Below are positions 24,441 through 33,204 of a stretch of 51,663 nucleotides of DNA, piece by piece; position 1 is the stretch's first letter; each line of letters starts with the position of its first letter. Both the position numbers and the translations under genes were made by a program. The notes beneath the pieces were generated by a model. It had not been told where the DNA came from, made no database searches, and saw only the letters and a list, made by a program, of their open reading frames with translations. Source of the stretch: Microcaldota archaeon (GTDB lineage: Archaea > Micrarchaeota > Micrarchaeia > Norongarragalinales > UBA8480); NCBI GenBank assembly GCA_023247085.1, contig JAHFHC010000005.1, positions 1 to 51,663 of the forward strand, read 5' to 3'.

Positions 24441-25895
24441 CTAACTCTCGCTTACTTGAGGCACTATACCTTCAACTGAATTACCATGTTGTGCGATATT
24501 GTAAAGCATTTGTACATTAGCGGCATGTAACTGTAGCATTTGCCTGTTGGTTAACTTCCGTGGAACATAGTGCATCTTGTAATAGTTCTGCACTGCATCT
24601 TTTGCGCTTTGGTCAACGTGTTTCACAAATCGTTTAAAGTGAGTTTTAGAATGCTTTGGGCTGCCAAGTTGTGCTAGTTTTGCAGCTAAGTGGAAAGCAA
24701 CTGATTGAACTTGTTCTTCACTTAATTTTTGGCTAGTTTCAAAAGTTTTACCGTGTCTTAATTTATCGTAATTTTCAATTGAAACATGCTTAACTGCCTT
24801 ACCCTCAGAGTCAAACAACTTGCCACGAGGAATAAGAAAGTTTCCAAGTATCGCCACTGGATCGCGACCCAAAGTACTTTGGTCAATTGTTTTTGCCATT
24901 TGGTCTTGAAAATCAAATACATTACGGGCAGTCAAAGCACGGTTAACTAATTTTTCTGAATCACTTGCCTTTAACCCAGTTGCCATTACGTGGCCAGTAA
25001 ATTGAGAAGCGTGTTCAAGTAAAGCCGCAACCCTGTGCCTTCTTTGGGCTTCGTTTGTTTCACTAAAGAAAGGCATAGATGGAATATGGTGTCTTAATCC
25101 TTTTTGCACATGAGACGCTACTTTAATCGCTTTTGGCGCAAGCATTTGCTGCATTAACGTATTCATATCTGGAACAGGAGGCATTTGTACAGGTGCTTCG
25201 TCGCCTGATACAGTTGGAACTACTTCGCTTCCAGGTTCAGATACCGATGGAACGTCAAATTCAGATACTGTTGGAACTGCATTACTTCCAGGTTCAGATA
25301 CATCAATTGGAGTTGGTCGCGATTTACGCCGCCTGCTTCCAGAGTCATCTTCTGAAACATGTATTTCGGTATCAGGCAAACCGTGTGCGTGAAGTGCTGC
25401 GAGTATGCCAGTTGCAATGTCGTCTCGCGCTGAGCCGGGCGTGAAGTTGAATAAACCTTTCCTTTCTTTCACTGCTTTTAATAAAACGCCTGAAACGTTT
25501 TTCAAAAAGAATCGGTCAGCAGCTATTTTTGTATGATGAACTACTTTTTCATGAGTTAATAAACGACGCAAGTAGCGTTCATCTGCATGCGCTAACCCAT
25601 GCACTAATTCATCTTGTGTGACACGTAGCCTGCGCATGTCTCTTAATTGTGCGGGCGTCAAGTTTTTGAAAATGTGTCTGAAGAACACTTCACGGTGCGG
25701 AATAGTTTCCCTTGCAAAAGACATCCAAGTGTTTTTAATCGCGCGTCTACTTTCACCAGGTACCTCAGTAAAGGGAGTAAACTGCGCTCTGCCTCCTGAT
25801 CGCATGGCTCTATAGCCCGGGCCAAGAGTACGGCGCTCTTCGTGAGACAACCCACCAGTAACAGCTCTTCTCAAACTTTCAGGAATCCACGGCAT
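24441..25895 (-). CDS. 484-aa protein of unknown function with central Ser/Thr/Pro repeats
   Basis: Not recognised. The N-terminal 190 residues are helical and rich in Arg and His. Residues about 195-240 are a linker with a 19-aa tandem repeat, VSEPGSNAVPTVSEFDVPS then VSEPGSEVVPTVS. The C-terminal half is again helical (FDFQDQMAKTI, VQSVAFHLAAKLAQLG). No signal peptide, membrane helix or catalytic motif was seen. The start WIPESLRRAV faintly recalls the WLP part of the RHGWL module but is too short to count. It is first of three minus-strand genes, ahead of the glycosyltransferase and an HPr-kinase-like gene. Its Ser/Thr-rich repeat could be a modification target. Confidence 0.6.
   Translation of the reverse strand: MPWIPESLRRAVTGGLSHEERRTLGPGYRAMRSGGRAQFTPFTEVPGESRRAIKNTWMSFARETIPHREVFFRHIFKNLTPAQLRDMRRLRVTQDELVHGLAHADERYLRRLLTHEKVVHHTKIAADRFFLKNVSGVLLKAVKERKGLFNFTPGSARDDIATGILAALHAHGLPDTEIHVSEDDSGSRRRKSRPTPIDVSEPGSNAVPTVSEFDVPSVSEPGSEVVPTVSGDEAPVQMPPVPDMNTLMQQMLAPKAIKVASHVQKGLRHHIPSMPFFSETNEAQRRHRVAALLEHASQFTGHVMATGLKASDSEKLVNRALTARNVFDFQDQMAKTIDQSTLGRDPVAILGNFLIPRGKLFDSEGKAVKHVSIENYDKLRHGKTFETSQKLSEEQVQSVAFHLAAKLAQLGSPKHSKTHFKRFVKHVDQSAKDAVQNYYKMHYVPRKLTNRQMLQLHAANVQMLYNIAQHGNSVEGIVPQVSES
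25207..25301. repeat. 57-bp-period tandem repeat inside the 484-aa gene
   Basis: A 38-nt stretch at 25207-25244 recurs at 25264-25301 with only a few differences, encoding the 19-aa VSEPGS..VPTVS unit. The high DNA identity suggests recent repeat duplication. Confidence 0.7.
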
Positions 25896-25921
25896 ATTTT
25901 ATTCATCACCATAACTTTTTA

Positions 25922-25931
25922 CTAATTAATA
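25922..25931 (-). promoter_or_regulatory. Candidate TATA box for the 484-aa/GT/kinase-like unit
   Basis: Minus-strand TATTAATTAG is 27-36 nt upstream of the ATG at 25895 and lies just past the stop of giant C. The unit may thus be transcribed separately from giant C. Confidence 0.4.
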
Positions 25932-25942
25932 CATAAAAACAT

Positions 25943-28900
25943 TTACTTAGCATCTGCTTTGCTGAGATCACATTTGGCTCGATAGTCGTTTGCATATTGA
26001 TTCATCAAATCTTCTGCATCACTTGCATCTGACCCAATAAGCACACATGCGCTACTGCTTATATCTGTAGTTGCTGAAGTAGGTACTGCTCTAAATAATT
26101 CGCTAATTGCTATATCTGGATTAGTTCCTGAAGCGTCGCATGTTGCAGTATCACTTACGAGTAGAGAAAATGGATCTTTTGGATTATTTAATGTTTGAAT
26201 AGTTGTAAATGTAGCTAAACCACCTAAGCTGCCGAGAATAATTGGACAAGCCGCTATGTTAAGTGCTGGAGCAAAACAAAGTAAACTACCGGCAATTGAT
26301 CCTACAATAGCTTCACCAACAGGGCCAGGTTGACAATCTTGAATCACGCCATAATCTCGGCGTCTAACTTCAAAATGTGATAAATGGGTTTCTGGGTTTG
26401 ACCCGACATAACGCACTATTCCTGTTGAATCACTAAAATGGGTTTTTACCACGTCGTTTATTCCTAAATCGTATAATCCAAATTTGCTTGTATCAGTAGG
26501 ATACAAAGGCGGCTGCATCGGAGTCGAACGGTATCTAGCTTCTCTGACTAATTGTCCGTTTTCGTTTCTAAGATCAAAATTATAATGGTAGTATTTTTCT
26601 AGCCAGTCGTCATTGGTGCCAAATATTGAGTAGAATTGTACCCTAAGTAAACTCAATGGGTGATCAGTAGGCCATCCAAATGCATCTTCACCGGCAGTAA
26701 GTTTCTTAATAAATTTGATTGCAACTAACTCGGTCTTTTCTCCTAATGAACTACCAGTGCCTCCAAGTGAACATACTATCTCTTTGCCTTGAGAAGCAGT
26801 TGAAAATGAAGCAGCGAAAAGCGAGTTTGGATTACAATCCGGTTCTTCTGTTTTTGCAGGATCATCAAAAGTTGCTTTAACATCAATATCAACATCGCGA
26901 GTAGATTCACCTTGGTAGTCCGAAGGTGCTTTGGTGTTAACCGTTATTCCTATTGGTAGTTTTACTTGATCCGTTGGTTTCAAATCACATTCTAACATAT
27001 TGGGGTTGCCAGGTTGCAGCATTCTACAATGTGAGTTTTGGGCGTAAGCGTCGTTTTGTGTAGCAACTTTGAATTCAACTTTGTCACTATTGCACACTGG
27101 ATCAGTTTGGCTTGGCCAATAGTTGCAGAAATAGCGTTTACTTTCAATAGGGTCGCCAATAGTTGCAAAAAATGATATTCCTTTTGGAGTTGCTAAGTTT
27201 AAACGATGAATTGCATCAGGAGAGATAAAGTCATTGGTATTGAATTCAAAACTGCATTTGCCATTATTGTCTAAAACACATAATGGAGTGGCTAGAGGCG
27301 GGTTGACCTCAAAAATGGGTATGCGTCTCTGTGCGCCGGTTGTATCATAGTATTCTAAGTTTAGCGTTATCTCTTTGCTAAAATATTTACGATTAGTAGT
27401 GCAGAAAGTTGCGCGCATTTTTTTATTAGGGGTCAATGACTCGCTTCCAACAACGCGCATAAAGTCTCCGCTTCCACTCGGATATTCTTCAGTGAGTTCA
27501 ATTGCGCTTATATCTGGCGCGTTTAGTCTACCGCAAGCATCTAAACCACTAATAGGTTCTGGCAAAGCTGATTTTCCTTGGTCGTTAATTGGCGGAGCTT
27601 CTGGATAGTTGAGAATGTACACGTGCGCTGCTTTGTTTATGTCTACTGGTTTGTTATTTTCGTCATAGTATTTTTCTTCTAATTTGTCTTTGTTATTAAA
27701 TACGGTTACTTTTACTAGATAAGGTATATTGGAATTTACAAGTGGCGAACATTTGACAAACCTTAATGAGGGCAGTGCCCCTGCGCGTGCTTTGTCTATG
27801 ACATAGTTTTTACCGTCTTTGGTTTTAACAAAATTATATTCTTGGGTAATGATTGATTTATCGCCGTCTTGGCAAAGGTATTCAATTTTTGCTTTTAGGT
27901 TTGGCGAGTTTATTCCACGCAAGTTTATAGCAGCGGCATCTAGAGTAACACGCGTACCTACTTGGGTTGTGGATTCGGGAAATAGGTATACCCACTCGTA
28001 ATTTTTAGAATCAGCAGACAAGAAATAACTCGGCGTTATTGATTTTATTATTGGAGCTTCAGTTACGACGGTAACTTGGCAAGAATCAGAGACAGAATTT
28101 TCGCCGTATTTTGTCCATGCTTCAAACGAATAGCTTCCAATGGTATTAAAGTCAAGAAAATCAAATGAACTTTTTTGTTCCGATACTGGACGATCTAGTA
28201 TTTGTACACCGCCGTTTTTTATTAGTAATTTTCTATCAGTTGGGCTGTCTCCATCTGGGAAAGTATAATCTACAACTACTGGCGTCTTTACTTGTATGCG
28301 TTCACCGCAGAGGCTGTCTTCTTTGCCGGTATCTGCTTTGGCGTATACGTTTATTGTTGGCCTCAGCACCTTTGCTCGAACTGGCGGCTGTACTTTCGTA
28401 GTATCGCTTTCTAGTTTAGCTTGGGTTTCAAATGTTGCTTTTATTGTCACTTTTATTTGTGCGCTTGGATTTTGTGGCGACATCGTGTTTACTTCGATGA
28501 AAATGAATTTGTCGCGTTTAAGTGTTTCTTTTGCTTTGTCGTCTTTGGAAAAGTCGCAGTTTACGGTTAATTCGTTGTTGTTTATGTTAACTGTGCAGCT
28601 TTGTGATAGTGGGTTGTTGTCTTTGTCTTTTACAACGTAGTTGAAGTTTGTGAATGAGAGTGGGCAAGTTAGTTGAGTTACGACATTTGCTAAGAATTTG
28701 TAATCTAGACCTATTTGTGCATCAACTGCAACTGAGGATATTCCGCAAGCTGTGTTCCAGTTTGGTGCGCCAAATGGAATTTGTCCAACTGGTCCTATTG
28801 GTGCGCTTATTACGTTTACGCGAACGTTTTTAGTTGAGCCATCTGGCAGCGTAACTTTGAGGTTTCCAGTTGCTGGTACGGGTTGTTGTAAGAAGGAGTA

Positions 28901-31900
28901 ATCTGCTACTAGTGTTATAGCGTCTTTTGTGCACTCTTCAATTTGCACTGCGTCTTTAATTGCTTCGCGTGAAAAGCCAAGCCCTTGGTTGTAGCCAAAT
29001 TGTTGTGGGCCATAAAATGAGCCGGGTAAAACGGGTTGTACTCCAAAGCGTTGGCCGTATAAGTTAGAACCGTAGCCATAGTCATCGCGGTAAACTGCGC
29101 CGGCTGTTCTATCGAAGCCAATGCGTTGTCCAACTGGTTGTCCAACGAACCCTTGGCCGCATTGGGGCATGAAAGCGGGGTTTTGGTTAACTGAATAGCC
29201 TTGGCAAGCTAGTGGTGACATGAATGCGTTTTGTTGGTACATTGAAAAGGCGGTTTGGCACATTTGGCAAGTTGCGCCTGTATTCCAGTATGGTAGTGAG
29301 CTGCTTGTCGGTGCAGTGATTTGGTGTGGCGAGCATGCTCCGCAACTCCAAGTTGATGGCTTGACTTGTTGGCAGCCATTGCATTCTGAAGCGCCATTTT
29401 GTGAGGGTGAACAAACGTCGCATGACCAAACGTTTGGTGTTGGTAAACCGGCTAGTACTCCTTGTTGGTAAGTTTGACCGCCGTAGCCATATGCTCCTTG
29501 CGAGTATGCACCGCCGTAGGTTATTCTTAATCCATCTAAGCTGCAAGTTGGGTCTGCGGATAAACGTAGTGGGATTGTTGCTGCATCTGACATGTACGGA
29601 GGAACGGGTATAAGTGTAATTGATGGCGGTAAAGGCGCGGAATTTGCCCCAGTTGCAACTTGAACTTGGCAATTTGGACAATTTACATCAACTAGAATTG
29701 GCATTTCTGAAACATCGCGAACTGTTCCAATTCTTGCGTTGAATGAGACGATGCAATTTGTTTTTGACGTTACATTGTCAAGTACTTTTAATGAAAGAGT
29801 TGATTCGCTGTTTGGTTCAATTGTTGTTGAAGTGGGGAATATCTTTAATGGAACTGGATCGCCACCACAGTTTATTGTAGAGCCAACTTTTACTGGTTCG
29901 TTTAACCCATTTGAAAGTGTAACATGTTGTGCTTGTGGTTCAAGAGAAGAACCTGTGAATTCAAGTGTGTCTGGTGTGATTGTTAAAAAGTTTTTAGGTA
30001 CAACTGTAACTGCACAGCTTTCAAATGGCGCAAAGTCCGGGTGTTCAACCCTTACCCCAATTTCGCCTATTCCACTTGGGGAAACGTCTATTCTGTAGCG
30101 ACCGTTTAACCCGTTGTTGTTTGTCGCGTCGCCAAGCACTTGTTCGGGTTCACTGCCTGAAAATGGTGCGCCGCTGCATTCATATGTGCTTATTGAAGCG
30201 TCGGTTACGAAGTTTCCTGTTTTGTCTCGGACTAGGATAGTTATTTTGCCGGGTTGCAAGGCGTTGATTTGCGCTGGTGCAGTTGTAACTGTAAATGCGT
30301 TTGTCCCGCTGATTGAAAGTGTTAAAGGGATTTGATAGACTTTGTCACCGCTGTGTAAGATTATTGTAAATGGAGTGCTTTGACTGGTTCTCAATGGCAA
30401 TAAGGTTAAGGAGAGTTTGGCTTTTTTGTTTGGTAACACTGAAAATGGCAAACTAAATGTTTTGCCGCTTGTTGCGGGCGGTACAGTTGTTTCACTCGTT
30501 GTTTCTCCTATAAACGAAATTTTTTGTGATGGTGCAAGCACTTGTTTAAAGTTTTTCACTGTGAAGTCGTTTGTTGAAATTGCAATTGAGTCAATTGAAA
30601 ATCCAGAGAGGATTTCAAATTCTGCGTTTAATTCTTTTGCTATTTGTGGTTGGAATGTCGAGGGGGTACCGCGGCTAGTTGAATCGAACAACGACATTTT
30701 CCAGCAGTAGTCTGCTTCGTTGCTGCAAGTTAGTGCTTGTTGTGAAACTGGGATCGTTTGCGAAACGAGACGCATGTTGCAAGTATCTGATTGTGAGAGT
30801 GTTTGTCCAGCGTCTAGTTTTTCGCGCAGTGTTTGTAGTAATTCAGTGTCGCTTGGGTACAATAATGGCCGGTTGTCTTTGAATGCAAATGCTTTGTAGA
30901 AGAGGTTGACATTTGTCCCTGGAGCCGCTGTTTTAGCTACTTTGACGTTTATTGAAAATTCTTTTGTGCCAGTAAAGCCACGTGGGAATGCATACTGGAG
31001 CCACTTTTTGTCTGTGTTTGGTGATGGTTGTCCATCGTAGCAAGTCTCATTTGCAGGTAACTGGGAATCACCTTGCACTAATGGTGAGCTGCTTGTGTCA
31101 AAAGAAGTGATTGTAGCTATGCTTGTGCTGGTGTCTTGTTCGTCGCCAGCTTGGAAGTAGAAGCCCGCGTTTTCGATGTTTTGTGGCATGTTTACTGCAA
31201 ATTTAGCAGCATAGGTTTCCCCGTTTTGTACTTCGCGAATTTTTGTATTGCGAGAGTCAAATAACCCAAGGTAAGATACGGTTACTCCTTGTGCAAGTGA
31301 AAGTGGGAACATTGATAGTGTTAAGTTTGCGAGTTCAGCTGGCCCGTATTTCTTTGTTGTTGAAGTGTAAGACAAGTAGCCAGGCGCAGTCGCGTGTAGT
31401 GTGAATTCTTTGTTTGCAGCAACTGGCAAAACGCAAGTTCCATTTTGAACTGTGCAGCTTACAACTGGCAGGCCGCCAACAAATACATCTATTGCTCCAT
31501 TTGGAACAAATTGGCCGGTTGATAAATCGCTGAGGAAAATAGTGAGATTTGCAGGTTGTTCAAGCAAGTCTATTGATAGCGGTATTGGCGTTGAGGAAAC
31601 ATCCGCTAAGTCGCTTTGTCCAAAAGCTGATGCTTTAGAGGCTTTTGCATAAACTTTGTAGGCACCGGCGCCAGTGTTTGCGGCGGATCCAGTTGGAGCT
31701 AGTGTTGTGGGTATTGTTGCGTTTACAAAACCTTCTGCACTTGCAGTTAGTGGAGGTATGCCGAGAAAGAATCCACCTGACCTAAATAGACTAACAACTG
31801 CGTTTGAAGCTGGGAATCCATCTTGTTTGACGTTTATTGTTACTTGCACTGAATTGCCAGTTGCAGCTTTAATTAATGAAATTGTTTTAACGTCTCCAGC

Positions 31901-33088
31901 TTGTAAGTCAGAGATAAAGCCAGGCAAATAGCCATTGGCATAAGCAGTTGCGTATACGCTTTTACCTTGAACCACACTTGTTGTGAACTCCCCATTTGCA
32001 GCGGTTTCTCCATTTTCAAGTAGCGAGTTTGCTGCAGCGTCGAATAACCTCACTTCAGCACCTACTGGCTCACGGTCTTCGCCTACAACAGTCAAAGTAA
32101 TTGTGGACTCTGGAGTTGCACGGGTCGTTAATTTAATTGTAGCATTATTGCTGGTTGCTGAAGGGATAAATTCTTTGCTCGCATCTGCAAAGCGAGGGTG
32201 AGTTACACGCACAGTGTAGCTTTTGCCGTATGAAACGTTTTGAAAACGAACTGAACCGTCAGAAGTGGTTGCTTCTGTTTTCACAACTGCTTCAGTTATA
32301 AGGTCAATTAATGAAACCCGCGCGCCTTGCACGCCAGTTGAGCCAGTTAGCACAAAAATTGAAACATCTCCAGATGAAGTTGGCGCAGCTACTTGTAGCG
32401 AAACGGTAATTGTTATTGGAGTATCTGATTCAAGTTGACCTTGAGTTACTGGCTCTTGAGTTGACTGGAACCCAGGCGCAGATACGCTTACAGTGCCTTG
32501 CGATAGTTTTGACTCTTCTATTGTAATTAATGCAGTTCCACTTGCATCAGTTTGTTTTTGAGTTGAAAAATCTCCATTGGCAAATGCGATTTGTACAAAG
32601 GCACCGTTTATCGGTTGGCTGCTTTGATCTAGTATTTTTATTGAAACGTCTTTTGTTGGCGGGGATAACGATTGAAGGGAAATAAACGGCGAAGTGCGGG
32701 AAGCTAAATCTGCAACGCTTCTAGTAGTGGGTGAAAATCCAGGCGCGGATATTCTTACTTGTGCATTTGAAGGCACGCCTTTTAAACTAACTGTTCCGCT
32801 TGCGCTGCTTGTTTGAGAAAGGGAAGATACTGATTGATTGTTAACTAATACGTCAACAGTTGCACTTGAAACTGGTAAACCCCGTGCATCTTTTACAGTG
32901 AATGAAATGTCTTTTTTTTCAACAGCTAAATCTGGAACAAGTAAAAACGCGAGGCCTGCAACTAACAGAATTATAACAAGTGGGACAACGAGGTGCGGCA
33001 ACGGCACTCCTTTTTCGCGTAGTGACTCAACAAATTCGAGGTATTTTTCTTTTATTTTTTGTAAGGGAGTTTTTTCCTCTTCAGCCAT
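25943..33088 (-). CDS. Giant membrane-anchored surface protein C (2381 aa)
   Basis: A 2381-aa protein. Residues 1-32 are charged and end in REKGVPLPH; one membrane helix follows (33-52). Then come Ig-like/carboxypeptidase-regulatory-like repeats (DARGLPVSSATVDVLVN, DQSSQPINGAFVQIAF). Blocks matching the other giants are APGYLSYTST near residue 569 and SGAPFSGSEPEQVLGD near 974. Residues about 1203-1313 form a low-complexity Gly/Tyr/Gln/Asn segment carrying four CxxC motifs (CDVC, CNGC, CGAC, CQMC). Near residues 2253-2298 a hydrophobic stretch (IVGSIAGSLLCFAPALNIAA, then IILGSLGGLATF) might be a second membrane-associated hairpin. It ends without a sorting signal. Same strand as the archaeosortase upstream and the glycosyltransferase unit downstream. 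Confidence 0.9.
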   Translation of the reverse strand: MAEEEKTPLQKIKEKYLEFVESLREKGVPLPHLVVPLVIILLVAGLAFLLVPDLAVEKKDISFTVKDARGLPVSSATVDVLVNNQSVSSLSQTSSASGTVSLKGVPSNAQVRISAPGFSPTTRSVADLASRTSPFISLQSLSPPTKDVSIKILDQSSQPINGAFVQIAFANGDFSTQKQTDASGTALITIEESKLSQGTVSVSAPGFQSTQEPVTQGQLESDTPITITVSLQVAAPTSSGDVSIFVLTGSTGVQGARVSLIDLITEAVVKTEATTSDGSVRFQNVSYGKSYTVRVTHPRFADASKEFIPSATSNNATIKLTTRATPESTITLTVVGEDREPVGAEVRLFDAAANSLLENGETAANGEFTTSVVQGKSVYATAYANGYLPGFISDLQAGDVKTISLIKAATGNSVQVTINVKQDGFPASNAVVSLFRSGGFFLGIPPLTASAEGFVNATIPTTLAPTGSAANTGAGAYKVYAKASKASAFGQSDLADVSSTPIPLSIDLLEQPANLTIFLSDLSTGQFVPNGAIDVFVGGLPVVSCTVQNGTCVLPVAANKEFTLHATAPGYLSYTSTTKKYGPAELANLTLSMFPLSLAQGVTVSYLGLFDSRNTKIREVQNGETYAAKFAVNMPQNIENAGFYFQAGDEQDTSTSIATITSFDTSSSPLVQGDSQLPANETCYDGQPSPNTDKKWLQYAFPRGFTGTKEFSINVKVAKTAAPGTNVNLFYKAFAFKDNRPLLYPSDTELLQTLREKLDAGQTLSQSDTCNMRLVSQTIPVSQQALTCSNEADYCWKMSLFDSTSRGTPSTFQPQIAKELNAEFEILSGFSIDSIAISTNDFTVKNFKQVLAPSQKISFIGETTSETTVPPATSGKTFSLPFSVLPNKKAKLSLTLLPLRTSQSTPFTIILHSGDKVYQIPLTLSISGTNAFTVTTAPAQINALQPGKITILVRDKTGNFVTDASISTYECSGAPFSGSEPEQVLGDATNNNGLNGRYRIDVSPSGIGEIGVRVEHPDFAPFESCAVTVVPKNFLTITPDTLEFTGSSLEPQAQHVTLSNGLNEPVKVGSTINCGGDPVPLKIFPTSTTIEPNSESTLSLKVLDNVTSKTNCIVSFNARIGTVRDVSEMPILVDVNCPNCQVQVATGANSAPLPPSITLIPVPPYMSDAATIPLRLSADPTCSLDGLRITYGGAYSQGAYGYGGQTYQQGVLAGLPTPNVWSCDVCSPSQNGASECNGCQQVKPSTWSCGACSPHQITAPTSSSLPYWNTGATCQMCQTAFSMYQQNAFMSPLACQGYSVNQNPAFMPQCGQGFVGQPVGQRIGFDRTAGAVYRDDYGYGSNLYGQRFGVQPVLPGSFYGPQQFGYNQGLGFSREAIKDAVQIEECTKDAITLVADYSFLQQPVPATGNLKVTLPDGSTKNVRVNVISAPIGPVGQIPFGAPNWNTACGISSVAVDAQIGLDYKFLANVVTQLTCPLSFTNFNYVVKDKDNNPLSQSCTVNINNNELTVNCDFSKDDKAKETLKRDKFIFIEVNTMSPQNPSAQIKVTIKATFETQAKLESDTTKVQPPVRAKVLRPTINVYAKADTGKEDSLCGERIQVKTPVVVDYTFPDGDSPTDRKLLIKNGGVQILDRPVSEQKSSFDFLDFNTIGSYSFEAWTKYGENSVSDSCQVTVVTEAPIIKSITPSYFLSADSKNYEWVYLFPESTTQVGTRVTLDAAAINLRGINSPNLKAKIEYLCQDGDKSIITQEYNFVKTKDGKNYVIDKARAGALPSLRFVKCSPLVNSNIPYLVKVTVFNNKDKLEEKYYDENNKPVDINKAAHVYILNYPEAPPINDQGKSALPEPISGLDACGRLNAPDISAIELTEEYPSGSGDFMRVVGSESLTPNKKMRATFCTTNRKYFSKEITLNLEYYDTTGAQRRIPIFEVNPPLATPLCVLDNNGKCSFEFNTNDFISPDAIHRLNLATPKGISFFATIGDPIESKRYFCNYWPSQTDPVCNSDKVEFKVATQNDAYAQNSHCRMLQPGNPNMLECDLKPTDQVKLPIGITVNTKAPSDYQGESTRDVDIDVKATFDDPAKTEEPDCNPNSLFAASFSTASQGKEIVCSLGGTGSSLGEKTELVAIKFIKKLTAGEDAFGWPTDHPLSLLRVQFYSIFGTNDDWLEKYYHYNFDLRNENGQLVREARYRSTPMQPPLYPTDTSKFGLYDLGINDVVKTHFSDSTGIVRYVGSNPETHLSHFEVRRRDYGVIQDCQPGPVGEAIVGSIAGSLLCFAPALNIAACPIILGSLGGLATFTTIQTLNNPKDPFSLLVSDTATCDASGTNPDIAISELFRAVPTSATTDISSSACVLIGSDASDAEDLMNQYANDYRAKCDLSKADAK

Positions 33089-33100
33089 TTAAAAGCACAT

Positions 33101-33147
33101 CACTTGAACAAACACTTAGACAAACGCTTGAACGCTTGCGTACACTT
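33101..33147. repeat. Five short CRCTT repeats in the presumed leader of giant C
   Basis: CACTT or CGCTT starts at 33101, 33113, 33125, 33133 and 33143, spaced 12, 12, 8 and 10 nt. They lie between the best AT-box and the start codon of giant C, so may be in its 5' leader. Confidence 0.35.
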
Positions 33148-33170
33148 GCTAGTATAGTTGTCACTTTGTT

Positions 33171-33180
33171 TATTTAAAAA
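33171..33180 (-). promoter_or_regulatory. Candidate TATA box for giant C
   Basis: Minus-strand TTTTTAAATA is 83-92 nt upstream of the ATG, implying an unusually long leader of about 55-60 nt. A weaker AACTATACT at 33151-33159 is an alternative. Confidence 0.35.
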
Positions 33181-33204
33181 CTATTGTGAATACACCGCAG
33201 GATA

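Noticed and set aside
22785-25855. Plus-strand frames such as 22785-23156 and 25133-25444
   Set aside because: They are antisense to well-supported glycosyltransferase and 484-aa genes and lack coherent composition or a start signal.
24441-25895. RHGWL module at the start of the 484-aa orphan
   Set aside because: Only WIPESLRRAV resembles the WLP part; the FF...RHG core is missing, so it was not counted.
33101-33147. Short repeats that might look like a CRISPR array
   Set aside because: Units are 5 nt with 8-12 nt spacing and no spacer-repeat structure or cas genes; treated as leader repeats.
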